Shown here: positions 13,547-63,098 of the stretch, piece by piece
Numbering within the stretch: the first letter of the stretch is position 1
How the letters are laid out: each line of letters opens with the position of its first letter
Source of the DNA: Liolophura sinensis
Lineage: Eukaryota; Mollusca; Polyplacophora; Chitonida; Chitonidae
Direction of reading: 5' to 3'
Assembly (NCBI RefSeq): GCF_032854445.1
Contig: NC_088295.1
Location: 90,727,836 to 90,791,835, forward strand
DNA length: 64,000 bases
The notes under the pieces: model-generated
What the model was told of the DNA's origin: nothing
Seen by the model: only the letters and a program-made list of their open reading frames with translations
Database searches by the model: none
Translations under genes and position numbers: made by a program

Positions 13547-15575
13547 TAACAGTGCAACAAAAGTAAGTTCCCCACAAAACGTTGTTTGATATCTCCCGTG
13601 GTATGCACCAGATCGCAATGAAATTTGCACACACCATCCCAGTAATCCGGCAGGCGTGGTATATCAAGGATTAATGTGCAGGTGCAGTTGTGTGCTAAGG
13701 GGCATGTGCAAACTGAAAAGCGGCCGATTTTGAAAATTTCATAACAGGATTCAACCAGATTTTTTCAACGGCAATTCTTTATTTTATCACAGAATTCAAT
13801 CATTTTCACTCGATGACCAGTAATTATCAATATCGTGTGTAGAGGCCCACAAGATTGTATCACATTTCGACAACATGCTTTCATTGTGTTGATCCGTGCG
13901 ATCCGACATTGCGGGATGGCTAACCACTCCTGAAGGGGGCGTCTCAAATCTTCAAGAGTGGACTCCATCCCAACTCGACGATAGACTGATTGTTTCAACT
14001 GATCCCAAAGATGTTCGATGGGGTTGAGATCCGGAAAACATGCGGGCCACTGGATCCTGTCAATGCCTTAAGTTTGGAAAAAGTCATTTACAATCCTTGC
14101 ACGATGTGGACGCGCATTGTCGTCCATGAAAACAAATCTATCTCAAACGGCGGCTGCGTGGGGCAAAATGTGCGATCTGAGCACTCTGCATGCTGTTCAC
14201 CCTGCCGACGCCACACACGTCTCTTAACGTCAACATGACGGAGACACACACACACGTTTCCTCGGTGAAAAGAACGTTGCCTCATTGCCGTCTCGGCCAT
14301 CAAATGTGATTTGTTGCCCACTGTAGACGCGCTATCTTATGACGGCGAAGGCAACAAGGCTTTCTTCACCAGCCACCTGGGACGTACTCTGACGGTTTCA
14401 GACGTCTCCTGATTGGTTGGGAGCTCAACTCTCTTGCCCCGACACCAGCATGATCTCGGACCTCTGGTGCTGAAATTCAAAATAGTCGAAAATGGCATTG
14501 GGTTTTTTTTTTTGTGTGTGTTTGTGGCAAACTCAGAACCTTATACCTGATGTCGTTCTGTTCCTTAGTACGACGTTAACGATTCGTCAGTCTTGTCTTT
14601 GTTTGATGACCGGGCCAGATAGCACAGTTGGTAGAGCATCCGCTTCAGGACCGGTAGATCCAGGATCAATCCTTGATCGAGTCACACCTAAGACTTCAAA
14701 AGAGGAAGTTGTAACTTCCTCGCTTGGCGTTCAGCATGAAGGGGATAGTGCAATGACTGGTTGACCCGTATCAGTATAATGGCTCGGGCGGGATGGCTCA
14801 CTTGCCTTCGGTAAGTCGTCTCAGTGAAGCAGCACTAAATAAAAGAGCGGTGGAAATCCGTCCTGCAACAAGGAGGCACAAGGATTCCTTCGTCGTCATG
14901 TGACTGAAAAATTGTTGAGTACGACGTTAAACCCCAAGCACTCACTCACTCTTTGTGGCCCTGGGCCTTCCACTTCTTGGCAGGTCCATGACATCTCCTA
15001 ATGTGAGAAACTTCACCGCAATTTCTGAATAGTGTTTGGTGTCACCCCCATTCGACGTGAAACCTGTTTTACAGGGGTGTTAGCCTCCACAAGGCCAATT
15101 GCAAACGCCCTGTCCGTATTGCATAATCGAGGCATGGTATACCACAGTCACAAAACATGCAACATTGATTGTCCAAGACTTGTGGACGGTAATGTGGGCG
15201 ATTCAGGTCCGAGAACCTTTTACTGACCATCTCAGATCTGATGCAGGTCGTGTTTGACCGCATGAATTTCTTGTGGTGTGTGTCATGTCCTTAATGCCCA
15301 CCCGCACGAATATTTCAGGACTGGTAACACGAAATCTCTGATGAAATCAAAATTTGGCGGTGAAAAATCTGGTTGACTCCTTTTGTGAAATTTTCAGAAT
15401 CGACCGATTTTCAGTTTGTGCATGCCCATTTAGTGCACAACTGCACCAGCACGTTAATCCGTGATAAACCACGTCCGCGTGGATGGTGTGTGCAAAATTT
15501 CATTGCGATTTGGTACATATCAAGGGCGATATCAAACAACATTTTGGGGGGAACTTACTTTAGTGGCACTGTTTA
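13547..15575 (-). mobile_element. Tc1-type DNA transposon with ~210-bp inverted repeats, decayed
   Basis: Ends are long imperfect inverted repeats (about 13549-13765 and 15362-15573). The left end reads ACAGTGCAACAAAAGTAAGT, and the right end reversed reads AACAGTGCCACTAAAGTAAG. Both ends abut TA, the Tc1/mariner target. Inside on the minus strand are transposase pieces: LPRSGRPRAT (about 14965), MDDNARPHRAR (about 14100-14127) and PDLNPIEHLWDQ (about 13993-14027). The Asp of DNA and the Glu of PIEH are 34 residues apart, giving the DD34E signature. The frame is broken by at least one stop (TAA at 14070-14068) and by a nested SINE (14603-14949). It lies in the UBA52 5' UTR intron. Confidence 0.9.
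14603..14949 (+). mobile_element. SINE family B, full length, nested in the Tc1 element
   Basis: The tRNA-like head reads TAGCACAGTTGGTAGAGCAT (A box) with GGATCAATCC as a weak B box. The family B body follows (ACTTCAAAAGAGGAAGTTGT, AAAGAGCGGTGGAAATCCGT), then the tail GAGTACGACGTTAAACCCC and (CACT)n. It is flanked by a perfect 7-bp target duplication, TCTTTGT, at 14596-14602 and 14950-14956, so it jumped into the transposon after that element had landed. Confidence 0.93.
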
Positions 15576-16037
15576 GTTCCAATAAACCATTGACATCCTT
15601 AAGGAATCTTTCACTGATTATATTTGTTAAGGTGGGAAGGTGAATGTAGTTTGGGTAGACAGTATGCTACTGTCTGATGTAATCTTTGATATGTTGTTGA
15701 ATATTACACGGCTCGTAAATGGTGGTCAGTAATTGGTACAGACCTGAATCACAACACCATGTGAGAGCATACATGTAGCTAGATCATTGTAAAATGATGT
15801 CTTGCGTAGTAGTTTGGTGTTATTAGCTGCTGCTTCGTGGAGTGAATACGTAAATGCATTGTGACACCCCAGACCGGGCAAACAAATTGCATGGCGTTTG
15901 ATTTTGACATCTTGTTCTGGCAAGGAAGTAATTGCCGTGATCGTGGTGCATAAATGGTTATGAAGTATAAGTTTCATCCTTTGTTTCATTCCTTGCTGGT
16001 TTTATTTAACTCCTTTCTTTGCACCTGTTATTTCCAG
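15576..16037 (+). other. UBA52 5' UTR intron, right end
   Basis: Unique intron sequence ending in a pyrimidine-rich tract and the acceptor TTTCCAG at 16037. Nothing else was recognised. Confidence 0.5.
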
Positions 16038-25699
<9,662 letters not shown>

Positions 25700-25740
25700 A
25701 CGCTGAGGATATCCCATATCCTTATTTGTGTGGCAGTGCA

Positions 25741-25746
25741 AATAAA
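25741..25746 (+). terminator. UBA52: UBA52 poly(A) signal
   Basis: A canonical AATAAA lies 42 bases after the stop codon, giving a very short 3' UTR, as is usual for ribosomal protein genes. Confidence 0.85.
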
Positions 25747-26679
25747 GGGACATGCTGAATTGTAGATGGTTGGTTGTTTCTGTTTCAAATGGATCAGTTC
25801 GGAGGTGGGAACATGCAGGAGGGGAGATAACTTTGTGTATATACGTTCTAATGGCAGCATTTGCATCAATTTAGGATATTCGTCAGCATACTGCTTTGCA
25901 CCCGTTTGTAGTTTTACAACAATTTGTTGAAAAAAGTACATGTAGTGGTGCAGATTTCCTGAAGTAAGGATGTAACAACCAATTCATTAGCGGCATAGAT
26001 ACAGGAAGTATGAAAGCTTTAGTTAGAAAGAGTCTACATTGTCCGAGAGGGACAAGAGGAATTACTTTTGATTGTTGTCTGAATCCTGAGGTTACAGTTT
26101 GTGTTGTCAACGTTTACCCAGGACTTCGTTAGGGTAGATAATGAGGGCTTAGTGTCAGTGGTCCTGGTATGGCCATAATGATGAGATTTTCTTGCGAGGT
26201 CTCGTAGGTCACCAGCTTTCTGAGCATGCTGTAAATGGTGAGAATCATTTGTTTTTTATGCCCAGATTTAACGAATTAATTCAGGATGGTGAAATAAAGC
26301 ACCAAACAAAGATTTTGTGACTTCACAGGAATATGCTGAACTGAGAACAAGATTCGTGATCTCAGCCGTGTGTAACATGAACCGAAACGTTGGTTTCCTG
26401 TGAGCACTGGTGTTGGCAGGCAGTGTCTGAAGCAGACGATAAAACCAGCTGAAGCTAAAGGCTGTATTCATTGGAAACTAGCGCAGTGCTGGTTGAAATA
26501 ATCTGTCAGAAATTGGGTTACTGGTTGTCGTTCAGCCCTTTCAGAGATAAGGAATGTACATGTTTTAGTGTCAGAATTTTTTTTTCTTACCGTTGGGTAT
26601 AAGAAGACATCGATTTATATCTTGTGGTACAACAGTTTTCTGTGCTGTGGATCACCAAAGATTGTAAAAATGGTACTTG

Positions 26680-26940
26680 TTGCTACCTTGCTTGGCGCTC
26701 AGCGCTGAATGATTAGAGCAAAGAAACAGGACGGGTTGGCCTGGTGTCAAAATATGTAATCTGACGGGGTGATGTGTTTTGTCTGGTGTCTCAGGCATGA
26801 TGCTGGATACATGATACAGTGGCAGAATGCCAGAAGAAGACTCAGTATATATACACACACACCGAATGTGGTGTCTCGCCATATGACGAGTACGGCGTAA
26901 AACCCAGGCATACATATAAACACACATACTCTACACTGGA
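26680..26940 (+). mobile_element. SINE family C (third family), partial
   Basis: It contains CTTGCTTGGCGCTCAGCGCT, GGACGGGTTGGCCTGGTGTC, ATGTAATCTGACGGGGTG and a tail CGAGTACGGCGTAAAACCCA followed by an ACAC-rich end. I associate this body with SINEs common in mollusc genomes. The tRNA-like head is not evident, so the copy is 5'-truncated. Its boundaries are approximate. Confidence 0.65.
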
Positions 26941-27099
26941 CGAGGAGAATTGTACGGTCGAGATAAGGCTATGTCTGGGTTCTAAAGATACAGTGGAACG
27001 TACGGTTTTTGTCCAGAATTGCACACCGTCAATTCCTTTACACTGGATCAGCAGGTTTGTTGGGTATTTAGGAACACACGGTACTCTGTCTCAAGAGTT

Positions 27100-27326
27100 C
27101 TGCACCGTCCAATCCTGGATCGGGTCACACTTAATTGCTCGGGCGGAGCGGCTTACTTGCCTTTGGCAAGTCGTCTCAGTGAAGCAGCACCAGATAAAAG
27201 AGCGTTGGAAATCCATCCTGCAACAAGGCGGAACATTGCGTGCACTCTAAGGACTCTTCGTCATCAAATAACTGAAAAATTGTGAAGTACGACGTTAAAC
27301 CATAAGCACTGACTCGCTCACTCACA
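27100..27326 (+). mobile_element. SINE family B, 5'-truncated
   Basis: It begins near CAATCCTGGATCGGGTCACA and then lacks part of the family B body. It continues with GCTCGGGCGGAGCGGCTTAC and AGTCGTCTCAGTGAAGCAGC and ends GTACGACGTTAAACC with (CACT)n-like bases. Diverged from the copy at 14603. Confidence 0.85.
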
Positions 27327-27591
27327 CGTGAAATATTTTTAACACAGTTCAAGCGAGATGAAAAACACGAATAAAACAAACGATTAATGCCGGAGTTTTC
27401 TTTTCTGCGGGTGCCATATGGGTGTACTAGACACGGATATGCGACGGCTAGGCAACTAACAAGGGTGAAGAACCAACATCTGTTCAAAACATACATTTGA
27501 ACATAGCTCTGTCGGTCTGGGATAGTATAATTTGAACATCGATTACATTGCTGGTATTATAGGGTCTATAATTCTTACTTTAAAATGTGTA

Positions 27592-27929
27592 GGACCGGCC
27601 CCGCTAGCACAGTTGGTGGAGCGTCCGCTTCGGGAACGGTAGATCCTGGGTCGAGTCTCACCTAAGACTTCAAAAGAGGAAGTTGTAGCTTCCTCGCTTG
27701 GCGTTCAGCACGAAGGGGATAGTGCAACTACTGGTTGACTCTTATCAGTATATTGGCTCGGGCAACGCGGATTACTTACCTACGGTAAGGCGTTTCGGTG
27801 AAGCAGCTCTAGATAAAAGAGCGGTGGAAATGCGTCCTGCAACAAGGAGGCACATTACATGCATTCTAGGGATTCCTTTGTCGTCATATGACTGAAAAAC
27901 TGTTAAGTACGACGTTAAACCCCAAGCAC
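27592..27929 (+). mobile_element. SINE family B, near full length
   Basis: The head reads CCCGCTAGCACAGTTGGTGG with a better B box, GGGTCGAGTC. The full body is present (CTTCAAAAGAGGAAGTTGTA, GTGAAGCAGCTCTAGATAAA), then GTACGACGTTAAACCCCAAG. It stands about 270 bases after the previous family B copy, in the same orientation. Confidence 0.92.
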
Positions 27930-28000
27930 GAGATGGAACTGAGGCTTACATTTATGGTCATGGTGAAATGTCTAGATTGTGTTCCAACAGAAAACTTCAT

Positions 28001-28814
28001 AAACACGTGGATTCAAGTCATTTATTTATAGACAAAAAATAAACTATTATGCCAACACAGCAGCAAAAACAAGAGATAATTACCAAATTAAAAAATTCTT
28101 TACGCATGTAGTCATAAACATCCTTGCCAGAACTGGGCTATGTACAGTAAGATTGCAGCGATAGTTATTGCAACTACAAGCTGTATATATTAAGTTATCT
28201 CAGTTCTTTACAGCTGTCCACTCTCCGCATTACCCAGGCGTAAAAACAGCACACTGGGTTACTTCCCTTTATGACCATTGTTCTGCGTCTCTGTACAGGG
28301 GTTTCTATGGTTGTACTGCTACTTGTCAAACTTGTATTTTACATCCTGTAATACTGGCTCGGAAAAGACAATATTCACTCATGCATTCTGTGATATAAAT
28401 ATTTAATGGCTTTGTACATATCCAGAACTCTTAGGGAATGGACAGATTTCAAACTACAAGCTATCTGGGGATAAGTCGTTGATTCATCAGCAGTACTACG
28501 ATCCACAAAAATTACGGGACGGATCAGTTATAAGGCCAACTGCACAATGATATTTACAAAAATAAAAAACTTTTCCAGAAACAAATATGTAAACATACTT
28601 TCATTATTTTAACATCGTTACCACAACAACGCGCCATAAAAGTCACGACATAGCTAAATTGTATGCCGTCATTGCACTTACAATTCCATACACGCACAGG
28701 TTGGGTCAGTTGTCAAATGTTCTGTGTACAGTTAATAGCACAGCGTGTTGTAATGTCAAAATATTCATATGCCAAGATGTTTGTTTATTGCTAATTAGAG
28801 GTAAGGTTATAGAT
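28001..28814 (-). other. Probable 3' UTR of the PIDD-like gene
   Basis: It follows the stop codon at 28815. Two AATAAA signals lie on the minus strand, at 28789-28784 (26 bases after the stop) and 28026-28021. Either could end the transcript. No open frame of note occurs here. Confidence 0.55.
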
Positions 28815-56843
<28,029 letters not shown>

Positions 56844-57900
56844 AGCAAACAACAACTTCTCCAGGAGTAGATGGGAAGTTTAAAAGCATAAAATGTTGCA
56901 AAGGGTCACTTGCATATGAGATACTGTTGCCTTTTTTAAGTATTTCTAGAGACAAAATAGAACCATTGTGTGGTACTTCACCCGGCTCATCGCAGAAGTG
57001 AAGCTTGCCCGTGCAGGGCCTATCTATCAGAGATAGAAAATTCCAATCAGTATACCATAACCTGACCTATATATTTACATGTACATGTATTTATCAAGGA
57101 CTCCACTGAACACTGCCAACTAGACAATCAGGGCACCTTCTTCTGACCAGGCCAACCCGTTAACGTAAAGTAAATCCTGAATGTGGACAAGTGATGCGCG
57201 GTGTTAGACTCGGCCGTGCGTCACCCAGGGTAACCTTGAACTCAGTCGCGCCTAGTGCTCCCCTTATCGTGTGCCCCAGTATCTCTTTACAAAGTCAGAT
57301 CACTCGCTCGGATAGTAAATTATACGTTTTTCACATTTATAACACTTCAATGGGATGAATAGACTTCCTTAATCAGATTGTTTTTGACGCATGCACTTTG
57401 ACTGTTATAAACTACATGTAAATCTGTCCACGCAAACAAGTTCGTGACAAACCCAGATGATACCTGCTCTTGCGAAGAACTGGACTAGTTGTTATGGCTA
57501 TCATTTTTTTAAACATAAAGGTGCTCAACTATGAAAAGCTCTTTCGTCTCCATTTATAAATGAACAAAATATATTTAGCTAGCTCCTGGTTTAACATCAT
57601 GTTCACAAGTATTTCTGTGACAACAGTGACAATTTTGCTCCTGCATGTAGCACCGTCACGGTATGATTTCAGATTGTTGGCGATCCGCTATACAGTAATT
57701 AGAATGATTCGCGGCAACTGAAATCAACAACATGTTTGAAAATACTTTCAGGGTAACTAGTAGATGTAGCAAAACCACTTATAGAATTGACATAACATTA
57801 GAAAGTTAAAAGCTCTCAGAACATCCACTGATAAGAACCGACCCAGTTCCACAATACTAAACAGTACTGTCACCTGACGTAGGCATGGCTGGACAGCCAC
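56844..57900 (-). promoter_or_regulatory. Probable 5' UTR and proximal promoter of the PIDD-like gene
   Basis: Sequence immediately upstream of the first ATG. I see no canonical TATA box at a convincing distance and no other coding sequence. The transcription start is not known. Confidence 0.35.
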
Positions 57901-57904
57901 AGAA

Positions 57905-58665
57905 AGAAAATATTCTGCTCATGACACCAGACATGTCTCAACACCCAAGCCGCGTGACCAGAGCATCGTGCTGATGACACCAGACATGTCTGGACACCCA
58001 AGCCACATGATCAGAGCATCGTGCTCACAACACTAGATATCTCTGGGGACCCATGTCATGTGACCAAGGCATCGTGCTCATGACACCAGACATGTCTGGA
58101 CACCCAAGCCGCATGATCAGAGCATCGTGCTAACAACACTAGATTTCTCTGGGGACCCATGTCATGTGACCAAGACATCGTGTTCATGACACCAGACATG
58201 TCTTGGCCTTCAAGCCACATGATCAGAGCATCGGGCCCCTGGTACCAGACATGCCTAGACCGCCAAGCCACATGATTAGAGCATCGTGCTCATAGCACTA
58301 GACATGTCTAGACCGCCAAGCCACATGATCAGAGCATCGGGCTCATAGCACGAGACATGTCTAGACCCCCAAGCCACATGATCAGAGCATCGGGCTCATA
58401 GCACTAGACATTTCTAGACCTCCAAGCCACATGATCAGAGCATCAGGATCATGGCACTAGACATGTATGGACGACTGGGCGCCAATATGACCAGGTATCA
58501 GGCTCAGCAGACATGTCTTTACACCGAAATCGTAGGACCAGAACATCGTGCTCACAACAACAGATATGTCTGGAGGCCAATGTCATGTGACCAGGGCATC
58601 ATACTCACCAGACACTAGATATGTACACGACACCAACACCATGTGATCAGATCATCGTCTCTTAC
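57905..58665. repeat. 53-bp minisatellite with p53-family half-site palindromes, about 14 units
   Basis: The unit carries CACATGATCAGAGCATCGTG, CTCATGACACCAGACATGTC and TGGACACCCAAGC, with a 53-bp period. AGACATGTCT, a perfect palindrome fitting RRRCATGYYY, occurs at 57929, 57982, 58088, 58194, 58300, 58353 and 58509, and AGACATGCCT at 58247. Other units have lost it (for example at 58035, 58141 and 58406). The array lies 1.1-1.8 kb upstream of the PIDD-like first exon. Confidence 0.92.
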
Positions 58666-59460
58666 ATCGTTCAAATCCGGATGAAATATTCCCGTTTCCA
58701 AAAGGCGAGTCAGTCCACGTAAATACTCAGTATAGAATTCACAGTTAAGATGAATTCTTCAATCTACGGATGACATTCGGAGTCTAGTTTATTCCCCAAC
58801 TACCTGTGAAAGTGTATCTTCTCAGGGCGGACGGGTTGACAGTATCGTCCGTGATGCCGAGCTGTCGATGTATGTTTCACTCCGCGGAAATATACACAGT
58901 CACTTTCAGTAAACTGAGATAAAATGTACATAATCGCACAAAGAGACAATGAGCGATACAAGCTCCAAAATAACGTCTCCAAAAAAATAGCAAGTGGCGA
59001 AACACAAGCTCACCAAATTCTCTGTACAGAAAGTGGAGTACAAATGACGAATTTGGCATGGCATGAAAGCAGACATCTCCAAACCCAGCAAAATCCTTCA
59101 CAGGGAATGACAGTAAATGTGACTGCTCTCAAATGGATTTGAGTAAATGACTGCTTACAAGTGGACTTGAATGAGTGACTGCGAGCTTCATATCTCCGTC
59201 GCTCATATTTATGGACTAACCTGAAGAAAATTCTGGATGGTTTGATCGTAAACATGTTTACCGATAAATATTTCCAGAATGTACACCCTGTGTACAATGA
59301 CACTAAACTCATAAACACCGAAGCCTCGAGAACGCTGGACTGAATTACAGTGCAGGCTATGACGTAAAGAAATGTAAAATGTACGTCAGACACTGACTCA
59401 GGAACAAATAAAAAACAATATAATACAATGTTTAAAGACGGAGTTCGTAACAACACCCTA
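58666..59460. other. Unique sequence between the two 53-bp arrays
   Basis: Contains a 166-codon minus-strand frame (59510-59010) that partly overlaps the next array and has no recognisable domain. Otherwise nothing was recognised. Confidence 0.35.
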
Positions 59461-60010
59461 GCCACGGGGCTATACTCACTATACCAGACATGTATGGACG
59501 CCCTAGTCATGCGACCAGAGCATCGTGCTCACTACACCAGACATGTGTGGGGGCCCTAGCCACATGACCAGAGCATCGTGATTACTACACTAGACATGTG
59601 TGGACGCCCTAGCCACATGACCAGCGCATCGTGCTCACTACACCAAACACGTGTGGACGCCCCAGTCATGTGACCAGAGCATCGTGCTTACTACACCATA
59701 CATGTGTGAGTTTTTTTCTGCATCGTGCTTACTACACAAGACATGTGTGGACGCCCTAGCCACGTGACCAGAGCATCGTGCTCACTACACCAAACACGTG
59801 TGGACGTCCCAGTCATGTGACCAGAGCATCGTGCTTACTACACCATACATGTGTGGACGTCCAAGTCATGTGACCAGAGCATCGTGCTTACTACACCATA
59901 CATGTGTGAGTTTTTTTCTGCATCGTGCTTACTACACAAGACATGTGTGGACGCCCTAGCCACGTGACCAGAGCATCATGGTCACACTAGACATGCTTTG
60001 ACACCCAGGT
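59461..60010. repeat. Second 53-bp minisatellite block, same family
   Basis: Units read CCAGAGCATCGTGCTCACTA and CACCAGACATGTGTGGACGC. Here the palindrome has become AGACATGTGT in most units. A segment containing GTGAGTTTTTTTCTGCATCG is repeated near 59706 and 59906, showing a duplication of about 200 bp of several units. Confidence 0.92.
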
Positions 60011-60770
60011 CATGTGCTAGAACATCAAGGTTGCCACACACCAAATACTAGTATGTCTGGACAAGCAAGCATGGTATCTTACGACTTGGGGTGGACCGTG
60101 GTTATCATTCCTGGTGTTGGCAACTTTTATGAAGTATGGACTATGGAACTATCAGGCTTTTGTCTTGGACTTGCCACCCAGCAACATTGACAGACCTGGG
60201 TTACGTTACTCAGACAACTCGTGCTGTCTAATAATGCTGAGAATTCTACCCCGCCCGAGTAATGTCATTTCATGCTGTTTATGTCTGCAAATAAAGTTGA
60301 AGCTTGTTTATTTGGTGGATTTACTTATGTGATTTATATAAAGGTGAACTATTAGAACTTACTTCAGTGATAAAAGACTTATTTTGTACAGTGTATAAAA
60401 AATCTCTTCAGTTTTTACATTTTTGATATTTTGATGTGGAAATAAGAACATTTGTTTCAATACGTTCCAATCTGAGTATAATGTCATAATACACGTATAG
60501 TACAATTTTACATTCCTACGTCACTCAACTCTGAGACAAGATGTCATACATATGTAGCTGTGAAGCATCTAGGTCCACTGCAATGAAACAAGCTTGCCGT
60601 TGATTGGTCTAAAATGCATGACCTCTGCAAAGGGAGGGAAAGAGAATAGCAGCATGGAATATACCGTTTTTTGTCACATTTTCTTTACTTTGATGGGCAC
60701 GATAGACTTTAATACCTTTGTCTTGGTGTTGTTATGTAGCCCCATAAAGCTGAACCTTGTTTTGTGCCTT
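60011..60770. other. Non-coding, nothing recognised
   Basis: AT-rich unique sequence with short open frames only. Confidence 0.4.
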
Positions 60771-60783
60771 CCCAAAGCGCATT

Positions 60784-61081
60784 CTACCATGGGGCCCATG
60801 AATATTTGCACCTGGGCCCCATCTGGGCAGCATATGGGAATACCATATGGATCCTATTGGGCCCATAAATTCTGACCCCTACGAATACATACTGAATATG
60901 GAACCCTTCAGGAAACCTTGTGTATAAGCTGGGGAGCATTATGTGCATTATTGGATATTTTCATATGGGATCCATGTGAACATTTAGGTATGGGTCCCAG
61001 ATGGGTATTTGTGTGTGGGGCCCGGATGGGTAAATGTATATGGGACCCTCATGGGTATCCCCATACAGAACCCAGATGACT
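60784..61081. repeat. Degenerate GGGCCC/ATGGGTATTTG-type short repeat
   Basis: Variants of TGGGCCCATCTGGGCA, CATATGGGAATACCATATGG and GGGTCCCAGATGGGTATTTG recur at irregular spacing of about 20-45 bases. Many pieces are palindromic (GGGGCCC, CCATATGG). The array is old and broken up. Confidence 0.6.
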
Positions 61082-61099
61082 ATGAATGAAATCTAAATA

Positions 61100-61197
61100 T
61101 TTACTCTTCCCTATGTCTCTGTCTGGATACCATCATCGTATAATTGAAAACATTCTTAAGTGCGGCGTAAAACACCTGTGAAATAAATAAATAAATA
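61100..61197 (+). mobile_element. SINE family A, old 3' fragment
   Basis: Only the end is recognisable: ACCATCATCGTATAATTGAAA, ACATTCTTAAGTGCGGCGTA, then AAACACCTGTGAAATAAATA with (AAAT)n. Strongly diverged. Confidence 0.65.
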
Positions 61198-61894
61198 CTT
61201 ACTCTCATGATAATCAAAATCCGGCTATGATGATTTTCATTTGGTAAGCTCTTGTCAATGAGGTTCAACATGTTGTAAACTTGAGGAAAGGTTAGGGAAT
61301 TTTTTTAAACGTACATAGAATCACAAAAAGTCCGGTTATGAGTGTTAGCTTATTTGTTTATTAAGCAAATCAAATTATATGCTACATACATATTATATAC
61401 ATGTACGTGTACATGGATTTCTTAATTTTCTGTTTGCTATACAGAAACTAGCTCTATATACATGTACTGTTATAGTGGCACTCCATCGGGGAATCTTGAG
61501 CAAAATGTTCAATTGGCAAGCGTTGCTCTCTTTAAGTAAAGGTTTCAGGTCAATTCAATCAAGATATGAATCCGTAGAAGTTTAATTGGCTGTCACACAC
61601 ATTAAGGGATCCCCCATCACTAATAGGTCTGTAAGTCTCACTAGCCTAGCAAAAGTAGCTGAGCAGGTCTTCCATTCTCCGTCACTGACAGGCCTGTAAG
61701 TCTACCAAAGGTAACTGACCAGATCTTCCATCCTCCCTTTATCAGTCATTGGCAGCGAATTTAACACAACTCTGCCTCTGAAAATAAAAAGTGTATTTGA
61801 TAAATCTGTTCAGGCCTGTATTTTATCAAACACTTACATACTTCACCTGACATTTACAATTATATATCCTAGATACATCTCTGACAGGTAACGC

Positions 61895-61950
<56 letters not shown>

Positions 61951-63083
61951 GCAACTCAAGCTGATACATCGTTACGGATCATACAGTGTTATTATGATGA
62001 TCTATATGTATATTCAACTGAAAACCACAATTGTGAAATTTTTTTTTTTAATACATGTGATAGTATTACAAGAGATCTGCCACTTATGGGGTATGGTCAA
62101 CAAAGGAAAATCTTACATCCATAACTCCATACTCGCATCCCTGTGTTTTTATACACTCATTTGAAGTGATGAAATGTTCACTAAAAATTGTGTATGATAT
62201 TAGTAAGGTAAACATATTCTTTCTTGTGTTCTTTGCTCACAACACCTTATTGGTTAGGGGTCTACGAACAGTTTCTCTGCACATCACACGTACATGTAGA
62301 TCACACGTACATACAGACCTGCATGCTAGATTTCACTTACTCAACTTTTCTTTGGAAAGCTTCAGCGTGTCAAGAGCCTCTGTCCTTTCCCTTTGTCCCC
62401 GTCCAAGTTTGAATGGTCATCGACATAAGCATTAGCATTCTCATAATGTTTGAAATATCTCAGTTCAAGTCTTTCTTCCAAGCATTGCTACCTTGACACA
62501 ATCTGTAATGTAAAGAACAGTCCAACATTAGAGTAAATACTAGTTATTAAAAATACATGTTAATCAACACCAACAGATGGAGCGGGATGCTGAGTATAGT
62601 GCTATACAATGAACCAATTCGGTCCATATCAGACAATGATATTGATACATTACATGTAAATGTATATGGTAGGGAATCACTAACCACATTGTTAACATCG
62701 TTTCACGAAAATGAATACACTATACAGCCTAAGCGAAACCTGCATGCGAATACAATAGAACGGCAATTAATTCATAATTTTAACTAGACCCACATGTAGT
62801 TTATTATGAGAACAAGTTTAACTTTTTCAAGATAGAAATAGCCCTATGTACATGTATTTGATTTCTTTCTTTTCCTTGTATTTATGTATAAAATAATATC
62901 TAAAATTTACAAGTTGTAAGTAGTTGTACTGTAGCTGCATGTGGCAGTGTTTACATTTATGGGGGCTGCCATCTTGAATGGTGACATCACGGCACTGCTG
63001 AGCTCTGGTACAGGCTACTGCATGAGGCTAATGTACTCCAGACACTACAGCAATAGGAATGTCCCCCAAGTCCAAGAAGATCT
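61198..63083. other. Non-coding, nothing recognised apart from an (AT)n tract
   Basis: Contains (AT)n at about 61897-61946. No exon, RNA gene or known repeat otherwise. Confidence 0.4.
61897..61946. repeat. (AT)n microsatellite
   Basis: About 50 bases of uninterrupted AT dinucleotides. Confidence 0.95.
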
Positions 63084-63098
63084 GTCTTACACCATTGA

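Larger units (their letters stand above)
25760..28000. other. Spacer between two convergent genes
   Basis: Between the UBA52 poly(A) site and the 3' end of the PIDD-like gene. It holds three SINE copies (listed separately) and otherwise unique sequence. Open frames here overlap SINEs or match nothing known. Confidence 0.6.

Noticed and set aside
14603-14680. tRNA gene candidates in the heads of SINEs (also at 5814, 20793, 27592, 55630)
   Set aside because: A- and B-box-like segments are present, but no cloverleaf can be closed and each is followed by a SINE body.
26819-27285. Open frames of 143 and 88 codons on the plus strand
   Set aside because: They run through SINE family C and B copies. 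The encoded text repeats at 27698 and 63349 because of the SINEs.
57905-58665. Possible CRISPR-like direct repeats with spacers
   Set aside because: The whole 53-bp unit is conserved, including the would-be spacers, and the window is a eukaryotic genome. It is a minisatellite.
59010-59510. A 166-codon minus-strand frame
   Set aside because: It partly overlaps the second 53-bp array, has no domain I recognise and no fitting splice sites.
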